From: Phalacrocorax aristotelis
Taxonomy: Eukaryota > Chordata > Aves > Suliformes > Phalacrocoracidae
DNA: 64,000 nucleotides
Reading direction: 5' to 3'
Assembly: GCF_949628215.1 (NCBI RefSeq)
Contig: NC_134283.1
Coordinates: 24,592,975-24,656,974 of the forward strand
The position numbers were made by a program, and so were the translations under genes. The notes beneath the pieces are model-generated. The model worked only from the letters and a program-made list of their open reading frames with translations, was not told the DNA's origin and made no database searches. The stretch's first letter is position 1; every line of letters starts with the position of its first letter. This document shows positions 48,141-59,960 of this stretch, piece by piece.

Positions 48141-51100
48141 AGGCGGCGAAGCCTTTGCTGAGCGTCCAGGTGTCCGCTCTGCTCGGCAGACCCTGTACCC
48201 CTTGAGTGGTGGGGAGCCTGTCACTAGCCCTTCTCTTGCTGGTGGCACAGCAGCCCTTGGGGCTGGGGAGCAGGTGGCATGGCTGGACCAGAGCCACGGC
48301 CATGATGCATGCCTCACACCTCTCTTGTGTGGGGCTGTGGTTGGGCTGCTGGCACTGCTTTGAGGTTCTTAGCAGATCCCAAACCCTGGCCTGTGTGCAC
48401 ACTGATGGCCTAGTTTTGTATATAAATGAATTCACAATAACCTGTCTCTCATGCTCCCTGTGATACCCACAGTATGTCAGGTTATGGGGCAGAGCTGAGG
48501 GACCGGTGCTGCTTTACCCGCTCCTGTCCTCACACATCATCTGCTCCATCACCCCTCCCTGCCTGGCCTGGCATGTCTGATTGATCCCTGCAACCCTCAG
48601 CCTCAGCCCTCTGGGACTGCAGCGCAGTACAGATCTGTGTGTGTTCCTGCTGGGCATTTCTCACTCCAGGTGAGGATTTAGGAGGAGCCTGAGGAAGCTG
48701 TGGGCCCCTCACAAGGACCACACGTTGGGCAGAGCCACCCATCATGGCCACATCTCTTGGCCCTGCAACCCTTGCCTTCACGTGGCCATTACACTCAGCT
48801 CTTCTTCCCCAGCTTGCTTTGACCCACCAGCAGCTTGTGCCCTGGGAGCTGTTTCTTGCTGCCTGTCAAAAGTGAGAACTCCTCCATTCCCCCCTTGCTT
48901 GGTACTTTAAGTTTTTCCTATGCAGGAACACAAAACTGTGAATTCCCGGTGACTCATCATCACTCTCTGTCAGAGCGGCGTCTTCTGCTGTGCAAGCATA
49001 CATTTGGGAAATGATTCAGTCTGCAGGAGAAAGAAAGCTCCTACGGTAATGTAGCTCATGTATGTAGAAGGAAAGCCTACTCAGAGTGTCTGCTTTTAAG
49101 GGGAGCAGTCAAAGAAACTGCTTTCCATCTTGCCTGGTGTACCCAAAGCCATGATAATAATAAAAAGTTTTATTTTAAGACTGGTCTATGCATGGAGTTT
49201 TTTGAATAGCTAACTATTTTGGGGGAAAAGTGAGATGAAGAGGTCCAGGTTAGGACATTGCTACAGCTGTAGGAAGTTGTTCATATAAAGGTAGAGGAGT
49301 TGTCTCGACAGAATGCATCCACATGGTGATAGACGCTTTTACTGCGCTCACCATGTTGCTTTCCAGCTTGGTAAAGGCACTGTGGTACAAACACTTTCTG
49401 TCTGCACAAGCGCAAAAAAGTCCTGGCTTGTGTCCATCTGGCTATTAGGCAGTGAGGGAAGGCTGTGGTTTGCCTGTGTTTCTTCCTGTGGTGGACTCAG
49501 TCAGCTACAGGATGACTCCACAGTGAAAGACAGGAGGAATGGAGAGGGAAGATTGGCAGCCAGCAATGCCCTGAACTGCAAATATCAGCAACAAGTTCCC
49601 CTTGTGTTTTAGAGAGCTTAGATTCAAGGTTTTACTACAGGTCTCTCCGCATCTCTAATGAAAATAAAATACAAAGGATTCAAACTCAGCTCGGACTGTG
49701 CCAGATGCACCAGAATGAAAACGATGCTCCGAGAGCAAGCTAGCCTCCAACTCATTCCCGCCTCGGTTCTGTCAGGAGCATTTGCGCAAGCAAGAATATC
49801 TGCACTCTTGTCACTCAAAGGGAACGTGGCTCTTGTGTGGAGGAGCTCAGATGCATCACATGCTAGTTAAGGGGGCTGGAGTTTCAAGGGCAAATGAGGT
49901 ATCTTTAAACATCACACTCATTTCTAAATGCAGAGCCACTGTGTCCCCAGTTGCCCTCACATTGCTGTGGATGGTGATTTGCAGACAGCTCAGGACTGAT
50001 ATGCACTTAGCGGCCTTTGGGGTTTAGTTGTTTTTAATGGTTGCTCTGGATGGGGTCTGAGCAGTTTGGAGGCGTTTGGCTTGAGTCACGTATCCTTGGA
50101 GTAGCTGGAAAAACAGGTCTGCAGCTCCTGGCCGGTAAATAGACCTGCATGGGTATGGAGGAGAGTAGGATCTCCTGGGCTATGCAATGCTGCCACCTCC
50201 TGCCTGCCGGGGGACATCTCTGTGTCCAGGGGACACTGCTGGCGCCTTGGGTCAGGGAACATCACACAGGGCAGGGACTGGCTGAGCCAAGCCCGGTGCA
50301 AATACACCCAGGCGCGCATCTTCCCCAAAATGTCTGCAGTCTGGTTGAGGGTTGAGCAAAAATAGATGGCCAGCAATCAGCATTTGGTATTTTTTGTCTT
50401 GGTTATTTTTAACTTGCGTTCACTAACAGGTCCTGCAGGAGGAATGGGAATGGGGGGATTCAAAGGAGGATCAGTCTAGGCAATGTGGGAAGGGCTGCAG
50501 GACAGGCTGGAGGATAGCAGAGAGATGGCAGAAGTCAGCCAGCACAAACTAGGCTAAAACCAGGATGCCGAAGAGAAGAAAGACCTACCAGCACAGCTGC
50601 AGCTTCATCACCCCTGGCAAGGAGCAGTGAGGATACCTGTGAACACCCTCCTGCTCTGGGACCAGAAGTGTGGTGAGAACCTCCACCCCATCTCCAGCTC
50701 TGGCTGCTCCGTGAAGGAAAAGCTGGAGAGCCCTATGCACCAGCATCCCACTGTGTGCTATGCGGAGATGACCTCAGCCTGTTTCCCGTTTCCTCACTCC
50801 TGTGGTTGCAGACCACATCTGTTTGTGGGCTGGGGACACCAGGTTGGATCCTCCCTCTCAGATTTACATCTCAGCCACTCCAGGGCTCTGTTTATATCTC
50901 CACAGTAGCAAGGAGAGCTTTGTTCAGTTTCAGAGAAGAGGAAGGTGCATGTGTATTTCTGGGTAGGCAGAAATTAACCCGGTGAATGAACAGCACTATT
51001 CAGAGCATGGGTTTGGAGGAGACCCATAGCCTGAAGGGTCCCAGATGTCCAGAATCTGATCAGATCTGGAGGTGAGTCTCACCTGGTGTGTTGTCCCCTC

Positions 51101-54100
51101 CTGTGTCAGAACAAAGTCTACCCATGCAAGAGCTTTTGCTGGTTTTTGTTTTGGCCACCAGATCTGTTCTGTCTTCATGCCATAGTGCAGGAAAACTCCC
51201 CTCCCAGCCCTTGTGGAAAACCACATCCTGTGACACCGTGTCTGGGGTTTGCCATGCTGAGCAATTAAGATTCTGACAGTCTGAAAGAAGTCCTGGCTTT
51301 GTAAAAGTCCTACCATGGTCTCTGCCTTTGTGTTTGTGTCCTAAGTCTTTAGGAAAGCAAAGAAGTTGGTGAAGACAAATACAAACAATACCAAGGTCTA
51401 CACAACCATAAAACCCACAAAGATACTCATTGGACTTAAAATTATGTCAAATAAAAGCACTGAAACTGTAAGTTGGGAGGGGAATTTTAGGCTGTGGTTT
51501 CACGGCAGCTGGCCTGTTCTAAGGACTCACTGCTGCTCATACAGTGTGGTCTCACTTCTGCATCCATCTATACTCCTACTCACCCTGCTCGCAATGCCGA
51601 GCTCTGGTGGCTCGTCAGCACCTCTGTGGCTGGTTCAGCTCTCCAAGCCTACAGAAAATGGTCTGAATGGTTTCTCTTGGTGTTCTCCCTGGGTTAATGT
51701 TCTGCCAGACTAGTGACTCGAATGGCTCAAGTTGCTCTAGGGGACAGTGCAAGGGTTGTCCCTGTTGGCAATGCCATGCTGTCAGCCAAAACACCAGACA
51801 GGAGTGGTCAGATGAGAAAACTGAAGAAACATCCCCTACTGACTGGAAAGGTGTTCTGCAGGCACCCAGGAGAGAACACCAGAATCATAGAATTCACTGC
51901 TAACAGGGACAACACCTGCCTCAGCACCACCACCAAAGAGGATGGAGTGAACTGGACAACTAGAGCATCCGCAAGCTCTTCTTTAGCTCCTGTTCATTAT
52001 TATTTTTCACATCTTTCAGGGACACTGAGACAATGAAAACAAGCTTAGGTGTATCACCTGATAAAGTGAAAGGAATAAATCCCACCTCTTCTCTTTCCAG
52101 AAGGTAGGCCAGAAGGCCTGCTGCATGACGAAGCCTCCAGTGTGACTGGCCCTTCTTGATCTCAGTGTCGCTCATCCTTTATTTGTGCCTGCTTTGCAAC
52201 TAAGCATCCCCAAACCTCTTAATTTGATCCCAGCAAAGGAGAAGAGTGTTTCTGGTGTAATAAACCAGCTGTTTGATGCAGCGCTGATGGAGCAGCATCC
52301 TCTTTGCATGCTTGTAACCATGTCAGCAAATATGTTCTGCCATGAAGTTGGAGCAGGAGGGAACTGCTCATCCTTCTGGGCAGCAGGGATATCCCAAGGT
52401 CCTGTCTAAAGGCTCCTGAGGAGGGAGGAACAGTGAAATGACAAGCTAAGCAAAGTCACGATTGAAGAAGTCAAAGGGCATGCAGTGCCTCTGCTCCAGA
52501 GCGGTCAGCTCGCGTTCAGGTCAAGTTATAATTTCAGAGCCTCTCCAGAGTAGAGCTGTCATCTTCCATGGCTTTCTTCCCACTACTGCAGGTAGGACAC
52601 CACGGATGCACATCCTGAGCGCAGAAGCAATACAGACTGCAAAGGGCAAAGACGCATGCCACAGCTGAACTGAGCTGACAGATCCCATCCCCTGCCCAGT
52701 GGCAGAGTCCTGCTCACTCCTGGCCAGCTGCTCCAGCAGTCCGGCCCCTCACTGAGCCAATGCACCTCCTAACCTGGCAGGAGATGACACCCTTGTTTGG
52801 CCAGGCTAGTTTTCTGATTGTTTAGGGAATCAAATCATCTCATGCCAAAGTCCAAACAAGCTGGAGCTAATGCAAAGGAAAAAGAAGAGTGGGATCAACA
52901 AAAACCCAAGATCTTCAGAAATAAAACTTCTGTCTTCTGTCTTTTGACTCGTCCCTCCAGCCACCTGGCATCAGACCCTTTCCAGAGGGTCAAGTTCACC
53001 CTGTGTACCCTGTGTAGCCAAGAACAAGCAGGGTCCATATCTCCGACCAAGGTCTGATCTGCTCTCTGAAGTGTTCACTGGCTCAGAGAGATTGAGAACC
53101 CAAGGCAGTTTTGCCCCCAATTTTCTCTGTAAGTGGACAAAACCTGTGTGCAGATGCACAAACCAAGACACCACCAGTGGGTTTTACTGAGTCCTGGGCA
53201 GCCAAAATCATCTCAGCATTTCTTTGCTCTTTGGCAGGAGGGGCAAGTGAGCTTCTAGCAAGGCTGAGGGATTTGTGTTTTAAATTAGATCTGGGTTGCA
53301 GATTTGTAGACACAGCGGGTTGCTTGTCTGGGGACACCTGCTCTGCTCTAGCATCTCCTCGCCCAAGCCATTATACCAGCAGCATTCCCTTCTTGCAGGG
53401 GCCTTCACCTTCCTTCCAGAGCCCCTGAGCTTCAGCTTTGTGCTGACCTTAGCTGTTTCTCCATCCAGCTATTTTTTGCTGAGCTTTTGGCATTTGGGAA
53501 AACTGCTGGAGAGGAGCAGCTTGCACTGGTAGGAACCAAACCAGGCTTGTGCTGGGATCCCACACATGAGGTAGCTCACCTTCAGATGGTCCTGTCTGCA
53601 TGCCTGAAGACACCTGTTAGGGTGGCTTTGCCACCCATCTGGCCAAACTTTGCTCCCCTGCAGGTGCCTCTGGCAGAGTGGGATGATGTGGGGCTTACCA
53701 GGGCATTGAGTGGGGCGGGAGGGATCTGATCCCTCCGCATTCCTTAAGCAATATCCTGCCTGACACCCACCCGTGCCATGAGCATCCGCAGGCACCAAAG
53801 AGGTGCTGCTGGCCACCCCTGCCAGGGCTACTTGTCCCTGCCCTCCCGCTGGTCCCTCCCCTGTGCTGACAGGGCCAAGCATGGGGCTGCAGGGAGCCAG
53901 CCCAGGGAACTGGTCCAGGTTGAAAATAACTCTGTTTTTCCAAAGCAGTCTGATACTGGCTGCATTTGCCAGGCTGGCTCTCAGTGCAAAGCTTCAATGC
54001 CAGTGCTGGCACAAGGCAAGAGGCACCATTATTTCTGGCAAGGGTGCCTACTTTAAGTGTTCTCACATAACCCTCAGAAAGTTGTCATCCCTTGTAGTTC

Positions 54101-57100
54101 AGGGGTAAAGCCAGCACCATTGATGCCTTATTGTATCAGAAAAGATACAAGCAGCCATGCCATGTCTGACCTGGAGCCTGGGATTTCATTTCTAGCACTA
54201 CTGCGGGAGTCAGGCAGCAGAGACAGGCAAGGCTGTGGCGAGCCTTCCCCAGTTACAGCAAGCCCTTGCATTTGATCACATCATTATCTCCAGACAGACC
54301 CCATCATCCACAGCCATGACAGCGTGGATGTAGCATCGTGCCTTGTTCGTCCTCCATCAGGGAAGGGACATGGGAGACCCTGCACCTGGGGCACAGCTCT
54401 GGCCAGCTGGGCAGAGCCTGGAGCAGGGCTGGGACAGTGGGAGAAATCTCATTCTCACAGTGTTTGAATTGAACCAAAGGTATCTGGGTCTGGGAAGAAG
54501 ATGTCTATGAGCTAAAAGCGCCATTTACAAGCCTTGCAAGAAGTTAGAGGGAAATTCTGTGGTCTGGGACATTCCTGGCTGTTTGGAGAGAGGGGTTTTT
54601 TTAAAGTACTGCAGGAAAAGGGGGATTTTCAAGTCATCTTGATGATTCATAGGAAATGCTGTTAGTGCACAGCTGAAGCTCCTTGGAAGACTCTTTGCTG
54701 CAGTTTCTCTCGTGAACATATTAGTGCCAAGCAGCAGTGTTTGCAGACTGCTTGGATTGCCCTGGCTCTGCTGCAGAGCTTGGGCTATCCACCCAGGCAA
54801 AAAGGTTCAGAGACATGAGATCCCAAAAAGTTTCTTTCTTGATGGAGCTCATCTGATTTCCTTTGGGATACCTTGTTTTACCTTGCCTTAACTCCATGAA
54901 AGGTCACAAGATTTCCAAAAGCAGGTTCCTTCCCTAATCCAGTGCCAAGAGGCTGTGCAGCTCCAGAAGCGTCTGTAGGTAGATGGAGGAACTGCATCTC
55001 CTTTCCTTTGGCACAATCACTAGGGTCAATTTGCTGAACGGTGGTGCAGCTGAGGTCCAAATTTTCCAGTGATGTCAGACGTGAAGTTGCTTCAGGTACT
55101 TGAGCAGATGCACTGGGAGGTGAGGTGAGAGACTCTGAAGAAGTCATGGGCCAAAAAATATGTAAATGGCAGCACAGCTGATTCACTGCATGTCAAGTAC
55201 TATGGGTAAGTCTTCAGCAGCAGTTTTTTTGGTGCTTTTGAATTAATTACCCTGCTAGTGCAGAGTACTGGTATTTGACATCCAAGGCACATTTCCCCTG
55301 TGAGACTGCTTAAATCAGTCAGGTTCAAATCACTGAGGTGAGTCTCCTCTAATGCAAAAAAAATTCAGCTCATGGATACACCTGGGAGTAAATCTTCCCT
55401 CTAAGTATAGTTTCTTGAACCATTTTAGGGAGCATGGATTTTATATGTGCCATGTGCTGTGGTTTAGGATGCCTGGGAGGATAAGACGAATGAAAGAAGG
55501 TGGTGCAGAGTGTGTGCTGTAGCAGTAGAGCAGTGGGGCTGGAGTGCAGGATGTGGCCAGCTCGGTCCTGCCTGCCCCAGTGCAGGCTTTGGCTGTGCTG
55601 GGTGGGCACTGCTGCTCTCCAGTGGCAGAAGCCAGCTGAGCACAGTCTGTCCCAGCAGGCTCCCCATCACCCTCTTCTTGGGGTGCTCTGGATCTCTTTA
55701 CACATCAGGAGAGAAATGACATGGAGCTGTGAGCAGAGGCCTTGTCCCCCTGTCCCCCAGGCCCTGTTGCAGCAGGGATGCTCCTTCTGCCTCCTGCCTC
55801 CTGAACCTTAAAATACTTAGAGGCTCCCTCTGGATAAGGATCAGCACTCGAGCAGATTGCAGATGAGGGACCCAATCAAAGGCTACTGAGTCTGGTGATT
55901 TTATCACTAACGGCACATCACATGGTGGCTTTTATCAGCACTTCCTCAGGGGTCATAGAGTTAGTCCTGTGGAGTCAGGGCATGACAGTTCCTTCCATTT
56001 TTTCCAAAGCAAGTTGGTTTCTCCCAATATTGGAAAGAAAAACATGTTTCAGAGCACCCCAGAGAGCCTGGAGAGCATGGCACGTGGAAAGGAGCCCCAT
56101 ACCTCCAGGGGCTTGCTTGCAAATGTCTCTGTGATTTTTAAACATGGTGTTTCCTAGGCCATCCCTCCTGATTTCTAAATCCTGAGGGAGATTCGCAGGA
56201 GTCTAGCTCTGATGGATGCTGAGTGCTGGCCCATCTCCCAGAAGCCAGGGACAAGGTCATTGCACTGGGATGCTAATGGGCAAAGTGTCCCAGGATTTGG
56301 ACTCAGGCCAGTGCACCTGACTCCAGACAAATTGTGGCTGGAAATTTGGGGCTCCAGCCCCTTCCTGAGTGTGTCCTCCCAGGGGGAGGATCCATTTGTG
56401 CCTTGTCCCTTCCAACACTCACCTGCAGGCATGAACACCTTCTCTGCTCAATGGAGCAGCTTTTCGTGTCATTCACAACCTGATTCTTGTTGAGATTAAA
56501 AAAAAACCACATGGGCTTAGAGATGCTGTCTGATTATGCCTGAATTTTTTCTCTCCCCTCCTCCAAAGATCGTCACGAGCTCTGGTTCATTAGCGTTTGT
56601 GAAAAGCGCAGGGTGGAAAGTGCCAGATAAGGGGAAAGGCTCATCACGTGTTATTGTCACCACAGTGCTGGAAATATCACTAACAAATCAATCAACCCCT
56701 TGATGCGCAAGGCCCTGCTCCACATCTCCTCTGGACCAGCAGTTACACTGTGTGGGTTCCACTTTATCATCTGAGGAGCAGAGTGAGCAGATGAAAAGGG
56801 TGCAGGCTGTCCCACTTTGATGCTTTTATGCTTTTGAGAGCGAGCTCTTTCAAGGCTCCTTTATTGATGGACCTTCAGCTAATTTTAGCACCAATGAACA
56901 GCAGTTCAGCACAGCTCAGAGGAGCAGGGGCTATGGTTTGCAAAAGCAGGTGTCTGTATTAGACCCTCCAGCCAGCATGTGGGCAGACACAGAAATGGCT
57001 CTGTTGGATCTCATGGGCAGCCCTGAGCTCACTGTGCCCATACTCGAAACCAGCTGGGGACACACCAGCTTCAGTCCCAGAACTGGGTGGCAGCAAGACC

Positions 57101-59339
57101 CTGTGGGGACAGCTTAACTCTGGCTCTGTGACACAGCAAGGCAGCTTTTGGTCACCGTGTTTTCTGGTAGTAGTCTGAATTGCTGCCTGCTGCTCAGAGG
57201 CACAGAGCGAGTCATGTGAGTGCCCTGGGAAGTAGCTGGGTGCCTTGAAGAGTACGGCACTTCGCTGATGCCCATGATGCAAATTTGGGAGCAGCACCAG
57301 CTAAGGGCGAGGCTCCCTTCTGCTCTGCACCCACTGCAGCTCAGGCGTGAGCAGCACAAACTCCCTCTGCATCATCCTCCACTGTGGGGGAGTGGGTGCT
57401 GGTGGGGACTGGTCCCTGATACAGAGCAGAAGGCACCTCTAACAGCCCATGACAAGATTTAGCTGCAGAAGCTCTGGGTGCAGAGCTCTCGTACCCATGC
57501 TCCTTTCTGCAGCCGTCTCATTTGGGTCTGCGAGGCCACATCTGTGCAGTGGCAACTGACACCTAGCACAGGAACGCCACACGGTAAGGATGACTTGCCC
57601 TGATTACAGGTGCTGCTGGTCTGGTCCAAAACCCACTAGTGCTTGGGGAGCAGATCAAAATCTCGTGTGACCCAAGCACAAGACTCATCACCTCTCTCCT
57701 AAGTGAGGGGGTTGCCCTGTTGTCACAAAGTTTCTTGTGATCCTGCCTCCAGTGGGATGCAGAGTCCCCTTGGATCCCCAGAGAAGGGGAAGGTGCGTGG
57801 TGGCTAAGCCGTGGCTCCCCATGGCAAGCCCATGATACCTAGGCTGACAGAGCCAGACTCCTAGGACTGGCACCCAACCTGCGTCTGAGACAGGCAATTT
57901 ATGTCATTCTGAAGCTTTTCAGGAAAATTCAGACATGTGGGACCTGCCTCCCCTCTGCAGGGAGAAAAAGAAAGGTGTGAGACCGGAGGGGAAGAAATGA
58001 AAGTTTGTCGTTCACCCAAGGGTGGACCTGCTGCAGCCATGGGGTGCAGCAGGTGACAGCATTCCTCTGGCCAAAAGGTGGGCAAGGCATCCAGAGCACC
58101 CCTTGGGTGCTGCAGCATGAACTGCAGCAGCAATGCACTAAGTCAAAACAGGCTCCAGGTCCTGGCTGTGAGTTCTCTGCCAGCCATGGCACTGGATATC
58201 CCCAGCGTCTCTGTGCTGCTGTACCAGGATGGTTTCTCATGGCAGGTTTGGACAGGAGCTACAAGAAGGATCATTCCCCTCAAAGCATCCTGTTCACTTC
58301 CCAAGGGTCAGGTAGCTGCCAGAGTGACCCACACTGCAATTGGTGTGTTCAGTCTCTGGAGTACATGGATCCCTGTCGGTCACCTCTTTGAAAAATTATC
58401 CTGAAAATAAATGTTTCTAAAAATAGAAATGTCTCCTTGTTTCACCTCTGCTGGACCCTATCCCAAACAGAGGAGCCTGACCAGAGTCAGATCTTCCCAT
58501 TAAAGCTGGTGGAGTCACATCTCCATACCCAGCAGTTGGTACCCAGCTGCTGAGAACTGGTGCATTGCAGGGAACTCCAGGCACATGACAGCATCTCCCC
58601 ATATGCCCTTGCTGTGAGGCTTGCTTTATCACCCCGGGAAACTGGAGACAGTGTTCTGAAATCTCCAAATTCAGACTGAATTCAGTGGGTTGCCTGGCTA
58701 TCATAATGATCAGATCTTATCACCAGACCGTGTGGCAGCAGGCAAACAGAAGACACTGGAGTCAGCTGCTATGTCTGAACAGCCTGTTCCTGCCACCTCT
58801 GAGCTGATTAAAATGTTTGGGAGCATTAAGCAGCGGAGGGGAGACATGCACGCAGAGGAGCGGGCTGGTGAAAAAGGCGGGACTGAGTTCTAGCAAAAGA
58901 AATTTTTTAAAATTACTTTTTGTGACTGGAACATATACTGTGGTTTCCATGAATTCCCAGACTCTTCCCCCTCCTCTGTCTCAGGGACATCACCAGACAG
59001 CTGTTAGCAGCAGAAGTATTTGCTTTCATTAGGCTGTATGCTGCCTGAAAATCCAGAGGAGACCAGGCAGAGGGATGTTCCCCGTGGTGAAGTGTTCCAA
59101 AAAGCACTTCAAGAAAAATAGTGAACTTCAGTTGACTATTATGACCAAAGGGAATGGGACCATCTCATGGGGGCATGGCTGGTCTGGTATGCAGCACAGG
59201 CAGGGCTGAGTCCTCTCATGTGGGGCAGCCTGCCTGCAGAGCCTGCGACCGGAGCAGCCTGGGATCCCCCCGGGTGAGGACGCAGTGTGTGATGTTCCCG
59301 GGGAGCTGCCCAGTCTGTGGCTTTATCTCAGGGCAGTGG
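48141..59339. other. Intergenic sequence upstream of CSNK1A1, no gene recognised
   Basis: Moderate GC, with only short open frames. The next gene on this side in mammals is ARHGEF37. I find no frame resembling its DH domain or N terminus. A minus-strand frame at 54,878-55,186 contains LTSLENLDLS, reminiscent of one leucine-rich repeat, but there is no second repeat and no splice context. Confidence 0.65.
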
Positions 59340-59960
59340 TTTGACAAAACATAAGAGCCATGTGACAGCTCATCTAGGCTAACATCCTGGCTCAAGCTGT
59401 GGCCCACAGCAGATGTTTACAGGGGAACAGAGTAAGGGCACAGCAAGACTTCCCAAGAATAGTCCCCCAGTTCCCACCAGTCCTCCAGCCTTAAGGAAGA
59501 GATGATGGTTCTTTGTATGTAATAACCCAAAGGATTTTTCTTCCATGAATTCATCCAGTTCCTGTTTAAATGCTTTGCATCTGTCACATCCTGTGGTGAG
59601 GAGCTCCACAGTTTAACTATACGATGCACTGAGAACAACTTCCTTTTCCTTGTTTTAAACTTCCCTCCAGGCAGATTCGTTTGGAGCTTGTACTCCTATA
59701 CTGGAAGAGATGGTGAGTAATCACCCCTCCATAGACTTGCGTGCCTCCCAAGACAGTGCAGATCTGTATTACACCCCTCTCTGTCATCTTTTTACCAGGC
59801 TGTGGAGCCATTCCTCACACAGAGGCTGGTCATTCCTACTTCTCTTCTCTGAGCCTTTTCCATATCCCTCTTGAGATGGAGGCAACAGGGAGAGCCAGAC
59901 CTGCACGCAGCCTCCTGACCATGGGCACATCGCCAGCTTACGCAGCGGCAGGGTTTCTTT
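59340..59960 (-). repeat. CR1-type LINE 3' fragment (antisense to the plus strand)
   Basis: The plus strand carries diagnostic phrases of an old amniote CR1 in reverse complement, in the expected order: CATCCTGGCTCAAGC, TTTGCATCTGTCACATCCTG, GGTGAGGAGCTCCACAG, CTTCCTTTTCCTTGTTTTAA, TTGAGATGGAGGCAACAG and GACCTGCACGCAG. It is diverged and has no open reverse-transcriptase frame. The family was recognised from memory, without an alignment. Confidence 0.7.

Noticed and set aside
47738-48205. 155-codon plus-strand frame facing away from CSNK1A1 in the CpG island, as a divergent gene
   Set aside because: Ala/Arg/Pro composition typical of translated CpG island, and no family match. A noncoding divergent transcript remains possible but has no support here.
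51888-51906. CAGAATCATAGAATTCAC, like the octamer-type 3' end of CR1
   Set aside because: The adjoining sequence does not continue as CR1, so the match is probably chance.
54878-55186. Minus-strand frame with LTSLENLDLS, suggestive of a leucine-rich repeat
   Set aside because: Only one repeat-like phrase, no flanking repeats, signal peptide or splice sites.
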